From NCBI GenBank assembly GCA_026712885.1, contig JAPOPO010000205.1, forward strand, positions 1 to 8,732: a DNA stretch of 8,732 bases. Reading direction: 5' to 3'. The notes under the pieces were generated by a model. That model was not told the origin of the DNA. It searched no databases and worked only from the letters and a program-made list of their open reading frames with translations. Source of the stretch: Rhodospirillales bacterium. GTDB taxonomy: Bacteria > Pseudomonadota > Alphaproteobacteria > UBA828. The position numbers and the translations under genes are program-made. Of this stretch, positions 1-6,453 are shown one piece after another (the first letter of the stretch is position 1; each line of letters starts with the position of its first letter).

Positions 1-1194
1 CCGCTCGACGGCATCCGCGTGCTCGACCTGACGACCATGGTCTCGGGCCCGGTGGCGACCATGATGCTCGCCGACCAGGGCGCCGACGTGATCAAGATCG
101 AATCGCCGACCGGCGACATCATGCGGCAGTACGGTGTCGTCCACCGCGGCATGTCCGCCACCTTCCTGTCCTGCAACCGCTCGAAACGCTCGCTCTGCGT
201 CGACCTCAAGACCGCCGAGGGGTTCGCCATCGTCCGCAAGCTCGCCGCGACCGCGGACGTGCTGGTGCAGAACTTCCGCCCCGGCGCGATCGAGCGCATG
301 GGGCTGGGCGAGGACATCGTTCGGGACCTCAAACCCGACATCGTCTACGTCTCGATTAGCGGCTTCGGCGAGTCGGGGCCCTATGCGCACCAGCGGGTCT
401 ACGATTCGGTCATCCAGGCGCTTTGCGGGCTCTGCGACATCCAGACCGATAACGAGACGGGTCGCCCGCACATGGTGCGCACCATCGTTCCCGACAAGAC
501 GACATCTCTGACCGCGGCGCAGGCGATCACGGCGGCGCTGTTCGCGCGCGAACGCACCGGCAAGGGCCAGCACGTCCGCCTCGCCATGCTCGACACCATG
601 GTCGCCTATCTGTGGCCGGAGGCGAGTTCACCGCTCACCTTCCTCGAGAACGAGCAGGACCCGGCGCAGGAGCAGGCGGGGCCCGATCTGATTTTTCGGG
701 CCGCCGACGGCTACATCACTGCGGCCGCTGTCACGGACGCGGAATGGGCGGGGATGTGCCGCGCCTTCGGCCGCGAGGAGTTGATCGCAGACCCGCGTTT
801 CAAGACCGCCGCAGCGCGCGGCCACAACCGGACCGAGCGCCGGACGATCATGAACCGGGAGATCGCCAAGTGGCCTGCGGCAGAGATTCTCTCCAAGCTC
901 GACCGCGAGACCGTCCCCGCCGCACCGGTGCTCAGCCGCGCCGAGGTGATCGCGGACGCCCAGGTGGTTGAAAACGGGATCATCGAGGTGCGCGAGGACC
1001 CTGATCTCGGCCGGGTGCGCCAGCCAAGGCCGGCAGCCCGTTTCGCCGAAACCCCGGCCGAAGTCCGGTCTATCGCACCCTGGCTCGGCGCCGATAACGC
1101 GACGATCCTGGAAGAGCTCGGCTACGACGAAGCCGATATCGCACGGCTCGCCGAGAACCGGGTGGTGCATCGGCGCGAGCCGAAGCCCGCCTAA
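1..1194 (+). CDS. Class III CoA transferase (CaiB/BaiF family), 5' end cut by the window edge
   Basis: The open frame runs from base 1 to a TAA at 1192-1194, giving 397 visible residues. A GTG at base 19 is an internal valine and not the start: the six upstream codons read PLDGIR, joining into PLDGIRVLDLT, the usual N-terminus of this family, so only a few residues are missing. Other family hallmarks (residue 1 at base 1) are VIKIESPTGD near 30, NRSKRS at 59, the VLVQNFRPGAIERMGLG region from 87, GFGESGPY near 121, and GKGQHVRLAMLD from 187. Asp198 (bases 592-594) in AMLD is the likely catalytic aspartate that forms the acyl anhydride in class III enzymes. The C-terminus GADNATILEELGYDEADI is also typical. 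These cytoplasmic enzymes move CoA between carboxylic acids; some relatives are racemases or lyases. The substrate cannot be deduced. The neighbouring transporters, on the other strand, could supply it, but that is a guess. Confidence 0.93.
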   Translation, partial: PLDGIRVLDLTTMVSGPVATMMLADQGADVIKIESPTGDIMRQYGVVHRGMSATFLSCNRSKRSLCVDLKTAEGFAIVRKLAATADVLVQNFRPGAIERMGLGEDIVRDLKPDIVYVSISGFGESGPYAHQRVYDSVIQALCGLCDIQTDNETGRPHMVRTIVPDKTTSLTAAQAITAALFARERTGKGQHVRLAMLDTMVAYLWPEASSPLTFLENEQDPAQEQAGPDLIFRAADGYITAAAVTDAEWAGMCRAFGREELIADPRFKTAAARGHNRTERRTIMNREIAKWPAAEILSKLDRETVPAAPVLSRAEVIADAQVVENGIIEVREDPDLGRVRQPRPAARFAETPAEVRSIAPWLGADNATILEELGYDEADIARLAENRVVHRREPKPA

Positions 1195-1745
1195 CTGCTG
1201 CGATCGGAAGCCTGTGTGCGCGTTTCGACGAGGCGGCGGAGGTCGGGCCAGCCATACGCACACTCGTTGAGGACGACGCCGTGGAACGGCTCCTCGCGCG
1301 TCGCGATGAGGATGCCGCCCATGGCCTCGTAGAAAAAGCGTGCCGGGTTCTCCGCCAAGACCCAGACCAGGGCGCTCCGACGGCCGGCGGCCGAGAGTGC
1401 CGAGAACAGGGCGCCGAGCAAACGCCGGCCGTGACCCGCACCCTGGTGGTCCGGCAGGACATAGAGCGTGTAGACCTCCCCGTCATGGGGCAGGTTTGTC
1501 GGCCGCGCACGGCCGGCATTGGCAAAGCCGACGACGCGGGAGTCCGGTCCCTCGGCCACGCGCGTGATCGAGTCATCCCGCGAATCGCGCAGGACCCGGC
1601 GCCAGCTCTCGGTGTGGCTCGTGCGGGGCAAGCCCAAGAGCGTCCGATCGGGAATCAGTCCGGCATAGGTGTCACGCCACGTCTCGACCTGGATGTCGGC
1701 GATCGTGGCGGCGTCCGACAGGCCCGCTGGTCTGATCCGCACCAT
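1191..1745 (-). CDS. GNAT-family N-acetyltransferase
   Basis: A 184-residue protein of normal length for a single-domain GNAT enzyme, which transfers an acetyl group from acetyl-CoA to an amine. The N-terminus MVRIRPAGLSDAATIADIQVETWRDTYAGL holds the first strand and helix. Motif A is YTLYVLPDHQGAGHGRRLL, with the pyrophosphate-binding Q/RxxGxG/A loop at Q101-G106, and motif B is NPARFFYEAMGG at 133-144. Residues 157 onward form the last strands plus a polar tail. I chose the ATG at 1745; the frame extends to a TTG at 1763, but the ATG places MVRIRPA at the family's usual start. Only a weak G-rich ribosome-binding site (GGGG) precedes it. The gene is convergent with the CoA transferase and its TAG overlaps the other gene's TAA. 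It lies downstream of the transporter series on the same strand but 155 bases away, so it may have its own promoter. The substrate is unknown: it could modify a small molecule, an antibiotic or a protein. Confidence 0.9.
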   Translation of the reverse strand: MVRIRPAGLSDAATIADIQVETWRDTYAGLIPDRTLLGLPRTSHTESWRRVLRDSRDDSITRVAEGPDSRVVGFANAGRARPTNLPHDGEVYTLYVLPDHQGAGHGRRLLGALFSALSAAGRRSALVWVLAENPARFFYEAMGGILIATREEPFHGVVLNECAYGWPDLRRLVETRTQASDRSS

Positions 1746-1900
1746 GACCCCGGGATAGCACAAGCGACCGCCGATGCGAACGCCGCCGACAAGCCGGGCC
1801 CGGCCCCACCGGCTCGTGCGTCACGGCCTTCGGACTGAACGGAATTCCCTCAACGCCAGCGGTCTGTGCGCAGCGTGGCGGAAGAGACGAGCACGGCCGG
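1746..1900. other. Intergenic gap between the YtkA-like gene and the GNAT gene
   Basis: No gene is seen here. A perfect 12-base palindrome, GCCGGGCCCGGC, lies at 1793-1804. AGCCGG at 1792-1797 can also pair with CCGGCT at 1809-1814. An imperfect stem, CGCCA with TGGCG, spans 1854-1880 just past the YtkA-like stop. None is followed by a T-run on either strand, so there is no good intrinsic terminator. I could not find a convincing -35/-10 pair for the GNAT gene. Read-through from the operon or Rho-dependent ending are both possible. Confidence 0.6.
1854..1880 (-). terminator. Weak hairpin that might end the transporter operon
   Basis: CGCCA at 1854-1858 pairs with TGGCG at 1876-1880. The stem extends by two pairs if one base is bulged, leaving a loop of about 12 bases. 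It starts about 20 bases past the stop of the last operon gene, where a terminator would be expected. The stem is short and no T-run follows it on the minus strand, so the call is tentative. Confidence 0.15.
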
Positions 1901-2365
1901 CTACTGCGATTCCTCCATCTTCATCTCGCCGTGATCCATGTCGCCGCCGTGGTCCTTCATCTCTTCGTGCAAGTGCTCGGTTTCGCCGGAGGCTCCGCCG
2001 AAGTGCAGTTTCTTGACGACGCGGTCCCGGGTCGGGCCGCTGACGTCGAGGGTGAGCGCCCACTCACCGTGCATCTCGAGCTCCAGCGTGGCGGTGTAGT
2101 GGCCCGGCATCGAGCCTGCCGCCGCCTTCACAGGTCGCACGTTGTGCGCCAAAGGCATCGAAGGCATGTCGGCCTTGACGACGACCTCGGCGCCCTCCAC
2201 GGGTTCGCTGCTCTTCTTGCCCTTCAGCATGATCATGCAGTCGTAGGTCAGCTTCTCCGCCGTCGCCGTACAGCTCACATCGGCCGCCACGCGCTCGCCC
2301 GCCATGGCGGCACCGCTCGCCATCAGCATGGCCGACAGCGCTAGCACTGCAGTCAAGGTACGCAT
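1901..2365 (-). CDS. Secreted YtkA/FixH-like protein with a His/Met-rich tail
   Basis: A 154-residue protein with a clear Sec signal peptide: MRT, a hydrophobic core, then a likely cut after AMA at residue 22, so the mature protein is periplasmic. Residues about 50-122 resemble the YtkA-like/FixH-type beta-sandwich: EGAEVVVKADMPSMPLAHNV followed by PGHYTATLELEMHGEWALTLDV, where the MPSMPxAH and PGxY...MxGxW patterns are typical. Two cysteines (C32 and C43) could form a disulfide. After residue 127 the tail HLHEEMKDHGGDMDHGEMKM holds four His and four Met, a composition seen in periplasmic copper or other metal binders. Metal binding is inferred, not shown. The ATG follows the stop of livF by three bases and has a near-perfect Shine-Dalgarno AGGAGGG six bases upstream, inside livF, so it should be strongly translated with the operon. 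Its role beside an amino acid-type importer is not known. A substrate-binding role is unlikely because it is too small. Confidence 0.8.
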   Translation of the reverse strand: MRTLTAVLALSAMLMASGAAMAGERVAADVSCTATAEKLTYDCMIMLKGKKSSEPVEGAEVVVKADMPSMPLAHNVRPVKAAAGSMPGHYTATLELEMHGEWALTLDVSGPTRDRVVKKLHFGGASGETEHLHEEMKDHGGDMDHGEMKMEESQ

Positions 2366-2368
2366 CGT

Positions 2369-3085
2369 TCACCCTCCTCTTTGCAGACCCAGATAGGCGC
2401 TGACCAGCAACTCGTGCTCGGCAAGCTCCGCTGCTTTGCCATCCAGAATGATTCGTCCGCTCTCAAGCACGTAGCCCCTGTCAGCGATCGCCAAGGCCTG
2501 GCGCACGTTTTGCTCGACCAGCAGGATCGTCACGCCGGAGTCCCTGAGACGGGGGATCAGGGCGAAGACGTCCAGCGCGGCGATCGGGGCGAGGCCGAGG
2601 GAAGGCTCGTCGAGTATCAGGAGCTTCGGTCGCGCCATCAGCCCGCGGGCCAGCGCCAGCATCTGTGCCTGGCCGCCGCTGAGCGCCGCGCCCGGCTCGT
2701 CGAGCCGCTCCCGCAGCATCGGGAAGGACTCCAGCACGCGCTCGATGTCCGCTTCGGTCTTGGCGCGGCCTGCCACGTTATGGGCCCCCAGCCGCAGGTT
2801 CTGCGCGACGGTCAGCCCGCCAAAGATCAAACGACCCTCCGGCACCTGCACGATGCCGCGGCGCATGATCCGGTGTGGCGGCATACGGGTAATCGCGTGA
2901 TCGAAAAAGCGAATTTGCCCGCTGGACGGCCGCTCGATGCCGCACACCGCGTGCATCGTCGAACTCTTGCCGGCGCCGTTAGCGCCGATCAGGGCGACGA
3001 TTTCGCCTTCCGCAACCTCCAACGACACGCCCTGGACGGCGCGCACCTTGCCGTAGCTGAGGTGCAGGTCGTGGATCTCAAGCAT
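2369..3085 (-). CDS. livF: LIV-type ABC transporter ATPase, LivF type (cassette 1)
   Basis: A 238-residue cytoplasmic ATPase of normal LivF length that powers import by pairing with LivG. Walker A is GANGAGKS (34-41), VPEGR (82-86) sits at the Q-loop, the signature is intact LSGGQ (135-139), and Walker B is LLILDEP (155-161) with catalytic Glu160. The switch position is VEQN, with Gln192 replacing the usual His; this is normal for LivF proteins. PSLGLAP after Walker B is also a LivF hallmark. The frame is open up to 3172, but the ATG at 3085 gives the family start MLEIHDLHLSYG, with GGAGGGG nine bases upstream. The start overlaps the end of livG by eight bases, which suggests translational coupling. 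The last residues, LQRGG, encode the ribosome-binding site of the next gene. The substrate is not known. Confidence 0.95.
   Translation of the reverse strand: MLEIHDLHLSYGKVRAVQGVSLEVAEGEIVALIGANGAGKSSTMHAVCGIERPSSGQIRFFDHAITRMPPHRIMRRGIVQVPEGRLIFGGLTVAQNLRLGAHNVAGRAKTEADIERVLESFPMLRERLDEPGAALSGGQAQMLALARGLMARPKLLILDEPSLGLAPIAALDVFALIPRLRDSGVTILLVEQNVRQALAIADRGYVLESGRIILDGKAAELAEHELLVSAYLGLQRGG
2372..2378 (-). promoter_or_regulatory. Strong Shine-Dalgarno site for the YtkA-like gene, inside livF
   Basis: AGGAGGG lies six bases before the ATG at 2365. It is made by the last livF codons AGA GGA GGG (Arg-Gly-Gly), directly before the TGA. It is the best ribosome-binding site in the window, so the last gene of the series may be made in larger amounts than the transporter proteins. 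Confidence 0.8.
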
Positions 3086-3833
3086 CCAGTGTGTCCCCTC
3101 CGAGGTAGGCCTCAAGCACCTCGGGATGCTCCAGGACCTGGCCCGGTTCGCCGTCCGCGATCTTGCGGCCAAAATTGAGAACGCAGAGGCGCTGGCACAG
3201 CGTCGAGATCAAGTCGAGCTTGTGCTCGATGACGATGCAGGTACGTCCAGGCACTGCGAAATCCCGAATCAGGGCGGCCATCTCTGCGGTCTCGGCCGGG
3301 GTCATGCCGCCCGCCGGCTCGTCGAGCAGCAGCAACGCCGGAGAGCGGGCGAGCGCACGGGCCAGTTCGAGCCGGCGTTGTTCGGGGAGCGGCAGGCTGC
3401 CGGCCAGCACGTTCCGTCGATCGGCGAGGCCCACCGCATCGAGCAGCCCGTCCACCTCCGCCCTCCGTGCCCGCTCGGCCGCGGACCGGTTCGACAGAAG
3501 CCCCAGAGGGCCGACGCTGGGCAGACTGTGCTGCCCCACCCAGACGTTCTCGCGCACGCTCATGCGCTGGAAGATGCGGAGGTTCTGGAAGGTTCGCGCG
3601 ATGCCCAGGCGGACGATTGCGGCTGGCGTGCTCTTGGTAATGTCCTCGTCGCGCAGGAGGACGCGGCCCGAGTCTGCGGCATGAACGCCGGTGATCACGT
3701 TGAAGAGCGTCGTCTTGCCCGAGCCGTTGGGGCCGATGAGGCCGACCACCTCGCCGTCTGCGACCGCGAGATCGAGCGCCTCCAGGGCGGCGACGCCCCC
3801 GAAGGACCGGCTCAGGCCCTCAATTCTCAGCAC
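3078..3833 (-). CDS. livG: LIV-type ABC transporter ATPase, LivG type (cassette 1), with altered signature motif
   Basis: A 251-residue ATPase with the LivG-specific insert between the Q-loop and the signature. Walker A is GPNGSGKT (34-41), the Q-loop is ARTFQN with Gln83, Walker B is LLLLDEP (167-173) with Glu172, the switch is IEHK with His204, and the late LNFGRKIADG is a LivG hallmark. The signature is LPLPEQ (147-152): the key glycine is proline (codon CCC at 3384-3386), where the cassette 2 LivG has LAFGEQ. The rest of that helix, RRLELARAL, is intact, so the gene does not look decayed. I chose the GTG at 3833, preceded by GAGGG about eight bases upstream and giving MLRIEGLSRSFGG; the open frame up to 3920 would add a cysteine-rich, unrelated N-terminus. 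The start overlaps the end of livM by 14 bases, and the stop overlaps the livF start by eight. Confidence 0.94.
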   Translation of the reverse strand: MLRIEGLSRSFGGVAALEALDLAVADGEVVGLIGPNGSGKTTLFNVITGVHAADSGRVLLRDEDITKSTPAAIVRLGIARTFQNLRIFQRMSVRENVWVGQHSLPSVGPLGLLSNRSAAERARRAEVDGLLDAVGLADRRNVLAGSLPLPEQRRLELARALARSPALLLLDEPAGGMTPAETAEMAALIRDFAVPGRTCIVIEHKLDLISTLCQRLCVLNFGRKIADGEPGQVLEHPEVLEAYLGGDTLDA

Positions 3834-4731
3834 GGACCAACCCTCGCCAGCGCCCGCGCAACCAGTGCACGGCGGCCTCGTCCAAAAGCCCGCGGGGCCG
3901 CACGATGAGCAGCACGGCAACCAGGCCGCCGAAGACGATCATGCGGTAGCCGGAGATCGCCCGGATCGATTCCAGCAGGCCGATGTCGATGGCGACGCCG
4001 ATCAACGGCCCGACCGCCGTGCCCAGCCCGCCGATCAAGCCGTAGGCCAGGGCGTGCACACCCAGCATGACGTTGAAGATCTTGGGCTCGACGTAAGTTG
4101 CAAGGTGGGCGTAGAGCGCGCCGCCGATGCCGGCGACGACGCCGGCCATGACGACGGCAAGAATCTTGTATGCGTTGACGTTGAGCCCCTGCATCTCGGT
4201 CAGCAACGGGTCCTCGCCGATCATCCGGAAGATGGCACCGAGGCGGGAGCGCTCAAGGATGAGAAAGCCGATGAGCACCACCGACAGCAGCCCGTAAATG
4301 ATCAGCAGGTACTCGAAGTCCGAGACGTTGCTGTCGTAGATGGCGCGGATGTCGCGGAAGCCGTCGGAGCCGTCGGGGCCGACCAGCTCACCCTCGATCT
4401 CGACCTGGTAGGTGAAGATCTCGAAGATCAACCGCACCATCTCGGCAAAGGCGAGCGTCGCCACCGAGAAGTAGAGCCCCCTGAGCCGCACCGTCGGGAT
4501 CGCCACCACCAGAGCCGCCGCTCCGGCCACCAGCGCGCCCCACAGCAGCCCGAGCCAGATCGGCCAGCCCCACATCGCGGTCGCGATGCCGGAGCCATAG
4601 GCGCTGACGGCGAAGAACGCCTGCTGGCCGAATGAAATCTCGCCGACCACGAGCAGGAGATAAGCCGACAGCGCGATGAACGAGATCATGCCGATGTTGG
4701 AGAGAACCGCGATGAGATAGATGTCGTCCAT
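3820..4731 (-). CDS. livM: LIV-type ABC transporter permease, LivM type (cassette 1)
   Basis: A 303-residue inner-membrane permease with about eight hydrophobic segments, roughly at 5-30, 33-52, 57-80, 86-107, 141-160, 188-212, 225-253 and 262-278. LivM marks are GEISFGQQAFFAVSAYGSG (30-48), LRGLYFSVATLAFAEMVR (83-100), the VGPDGSDGF loop (117-125), and the cytoplasmic coupling segment RSRLGAIFRMIGEDPLLTE (161-179) that contacts the ATPases. The sequence IVRPRGLLDE near the end is the usual LivM finish. The ATG at 4731 lies three bases after the livH stop. No strong ribosome-binding site is visible there, so translation probably depends on re-initiation after livH. With LivH it forms the channel; the transported compound cannot be told. 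Confidence 0.95.
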   Translation of the reverse strand: MDDIYLIAVLSNIGMISFIALSAYLLLVVGEISFGQQAFFAVSAYGSGIATAMWGWPIWLGLLWGALVAGAAALVVAIPTVRLRGLYFSVATLAFAEMVRLIFEIFTYQVEIEGELVGPDGSDGFRDIRAIYDSNVSDFEYLLIIYGLLSVVLIGFLILERSRLGAIFRMIGEDPLLTEMQGLNVNAYKILAVVMAGVVAGIGGALYAHLATYVEPKIFNVMLGVHALAYGLIGGLGTAVGPLIGVAIDIGLLESIRAISGYRMIVFGGLVAVLLIVRPRGLLDEAAVHWLRGRWRGLVRAEN

Positions 4732-4734
4732 CGT

Positions 4735-5634
4735 TCAAACGCGTCGTGTCGCCGCCAGTTCGCGCTCGACGGCGAGCTGGCCCATGAGGCCGCCCGGCCG
4801 AAAGACCAGGAACAGGAAGAGCAGGAAGTAGGCCGAGAGATCGCGGTACTCGGTGCCCAGGTACCAGATGCTCTGGGCTTCGACGACGCCGAGCAGCAGC
4901 CCGCCGAGGATGGCGCCCGGGATCGAGCCCATGCCGCCCAGCATCATGGCGATCAGCCCCTTGAACGTCGCCCAAAGCCCGAAGAGCGGCGTGATCTGGC
5001 CGTCCGCGCTGACGATGAGATAAGCGGCGACACCGCCGAAGGCCGACGCGATGACGAAGGCCAGCGACATGACCGCGCCCACATTGATGCCCATGAACAG
5101 CGCTGCGCGCGGGTTCTCGGAGACAGCGCGCAGGGCCAAGCCGAAGCGCGTGTGCTGCAGCAGCCAGTGGAGCAGCACGGTCATGGCCGCCGCAACGGCG
5201 AACATCACGATGTTCTCCACCTTGAAGAAGAGCGGGCCCAGCTCGATCGGATCGGCCGTTACCAGGGGCGGAAACGGGTAGGTCCGATCGGGAAACACCA
5301 CGGTCACGATCTCTTCGAGCTGCATCCAGATGACGAAGCTCGAGACCATCGACGCGACCGCCGCGCCCCGGCGAATGGCCCGGAAGCAGAGGCGCTCGAC
5401 GTAGATGCCGACGATCACGGCGCCGACCACGGTGGCCGCAGCGATCGCCACGGCGTTGGCCTTGAACTCGAGATAGACCAGCGTGCCGATGAACGCGCCG
5501 ACCATGATCGACGGCCCGTAGGAGAGGTTGAGCCGGCGCATGACGCCGAAGATCAGGGTGAACCCTATGGCCAGCAGCGCATAGGACGAGCCCAGCATGA
5601 TGCCGTCGAGGCAGTTCTGGATGAAATCAACCAC
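4735..5634 (-). CDS. livH: LIV-type ABC transporter permease, LivH type (cassette 1)
   Basis: A 299-residue inner-membrane permease of normal LivH length. The N-terminus has the family pattern LDGIMLGSSYALLAIGFTLIFGVMRRLNLSYG (9-40). The ATPase-coupling segment is TRFGLALRAVSENPRAALFMG (162-182), followed by KGLIAMMLGGMGSIPGAILGG (225-245) and the closing LFLVFRPGGLMGQ. About eight hydrophobic segments are visible. The start is a GTG at 5634, the only one that keeps the full family N-terminus; GGGAAGAGG lies just upstream. This gene opens cassette 1 and is separated from livF' by 51 bases, the widest gap in the series. The gap has no clear terminator, so both cassettes may be on one transcript. 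The stop lies three bases before the livM start. Confidence 0.95.
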   Translation of the reverse strand: MVDFIQNCLDGIMLGSSYALLAIGFTLIFGVMRRLNLSYGPSIMVGAFIGTLVYLEFKANAVAIAAATVVGAVIVGIYVERLCFRAIRRGAAVASMVSSFVIWMQLEEIVTVVFPDRTYPFPPLVTADPIELGPLFFKVENIVMFAVAAAMTVLLHWLLQHTRFGLALRAVSENPRAALFMGINVGAVMSLAFVIASAFGGVAAYLIVSADGQITPLFGLWATFKGLIAMMLGGMGSIPGAILGGLLLGVVEAQSIWYLGTEYRDLSAYFLLFLFLVFRPGGLMGQLAVERELAATRRV

Positions 5635-5685
5635 CGGCCTCTTCCCGCTACGCTGTCGGAGGTCCGGCCATTGGCGTCAGCCGCT
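5635..5685 (-). other. 51-base gap between the two transporter cassettes
   Basis: This is the only gap in the minus-strand series larger than 15 bases. It contains the G-rich ribosome-binding region for livH near its left end. I see no T-run after a stable stem and no convincing -35/-10 pair. A weak internal promoter cannot be excluded. Confidence 0.6.
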
Positions 5686-6453
5686 CTAGTGCGTCTTTCC
5701 GCCGGGGTGGCCCCGATCCTGTGTCGGTCGTTCCCGCTCCTGGCCCTTTCCCAGGTAGGCGCGCTGGATCACCTCGTGCTCCGAGAGCTGCCCGGGCTTG
5801 CCGCTGAATGTCACCTGCCCCTGCTCCAGCAAGAAGAAATGATCGGCCACCTGCAGCGCCATGTGCGCGTTCTGCTCGACCAGGAAGATCGTGGTGCCGT
5901 CCGCGTTGAGATCACTGATGATCCGGAAGATCTCCTCGACGACCAACGGCGCGAGGCCGAGCGACGGCTCGTCCATCATCAGCAGCTTCGGCCGCGCCAT
6001 CAGGGCGCGGGCGACGGCCAGCATCTGCTGCTCCCCGCCGGAAAGCGTACCCGCCAACTGCTTGGACCGTTCCTGCAGCCTGGGAAAGCGAGTGAATACG
6101 TGGTCGATGTCCTGGCGCACCTGCGCCTTTCTCTTGCCGAGCCGGAGATAGGCGCCGGCGATCAGGTTCTCGTGCACGTTCATGTCGGGGAAGACGAGCC
6201 GGTTCTCCGGCACCAGCGCGATTCCCCGCCGCACGATTCCGCTCGGGCCCATGCCGGTGATGTCTCGATCGAGGAAGTTGATGCTGCCGCGTCTCGGCTT
6301 CACGATCCCGGCGATGGTCATCATCAGCGTGGTCTTGCCGGCGCCGTTCGGGCCCAGCAGGCAGGTGATCCCGCCCTCTTCGACCGAGAGATCGACACCG
6401 CGCAGGGCTTCGATACTGCCGTAGGCGGCGGCGATGCCGTTGACCTCAAGCAT
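5686..6453 (-). CDS. livF: LIV-type ABC transporter ATPase, LivF type (cassette 2), with extended C-terminus
   Basis: A 255-residue cytoplasmic ATPase. Walker A is GPNGAGKT (34-41), VPENR (82-86) is at the Q-loop, the signature is LSGGEQ (137-142), and Walker B is LLMMDEP (157-163) with Glu162. VEQN with Gln194 and PSLGLAP are LivF traits. The usual family end, RAYLG, is reached at residue 235, followed by a 20-residue polar tail (KGQERERPTQDRGHPGGKTH) that the cassette 1 LivF lacks. The ATG at 6453 gives MLEVNGIAAAYG, has GGAG seven bases upstream, and overlaps the end of livG' by eight bases. Judged by eye, it matches the cassette 1 LivF at only about half of the aligned N-terminal positions, so the two are old paralogues. 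It should pair with the LivG type ATPase encoded just upstream. Confidence 0.95.
   Translation of the reverse strand: MLEVNGIAAAYGSIEALRGVDLSVEEGGITCLLGPNGAGKTTLMMTIAGIVKPRRGSINFLDRDITGMGPSGIVRRGIALVPENRLVFPDMNVHENLIAGAYLRLGKRKAQVRQDIDHVFTRFPRLQERSKQLAGTLSGGEQQMLAVARALMARPKLLMMDEPSLGLAPLVVEEIFRIISDLNADGTTIFLVEQNAHMALQVADHFFLLEQGQVTFSGKPGQLSEHEVIQRAYLGKGQERERPTQDRGHPGGKTH

Noticed and set aside
1793..1804. Perfect 12-base GC palindrome GCCGGGCCCGGC as an operator or terminator
   Set aside because: Short GC palindromes are frequent by chance at this base composition. There is no T-run, no second copy nearby and no regulator gene to pair with it.
1281..1838. A 185-codon plus-strand open frame opposite the GNAT gene
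   Set aside because: The minus-strand frame has GNAT motifs A and B, while this one has biased composition and no domain.
3086..3172. Possible 29-residue N-terminal extension of the cassette 1 LivF
   Set aside because: It is Arg/Ser-rich read-through of livG in another frame; the ATG at 3085 matches the family start and has GGAGGGG upstream.
3834..3920. Possible 29-residue N-terminal extension of the cassette 1 LivG
   Set aside because: The extension is Cys/Gly/Pro-rich, overlaps the coding end of livM and is absent from the family; the GTG at 3833 has a ribosome-binding site.
3691..4635. A 314-codon plus-strand open frame
   Set aside because: It lies antisense to livM and the start of livG. 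Its composition is low in hydrophobic residues and shows no known motif; it is a GC-driven shadow frame.
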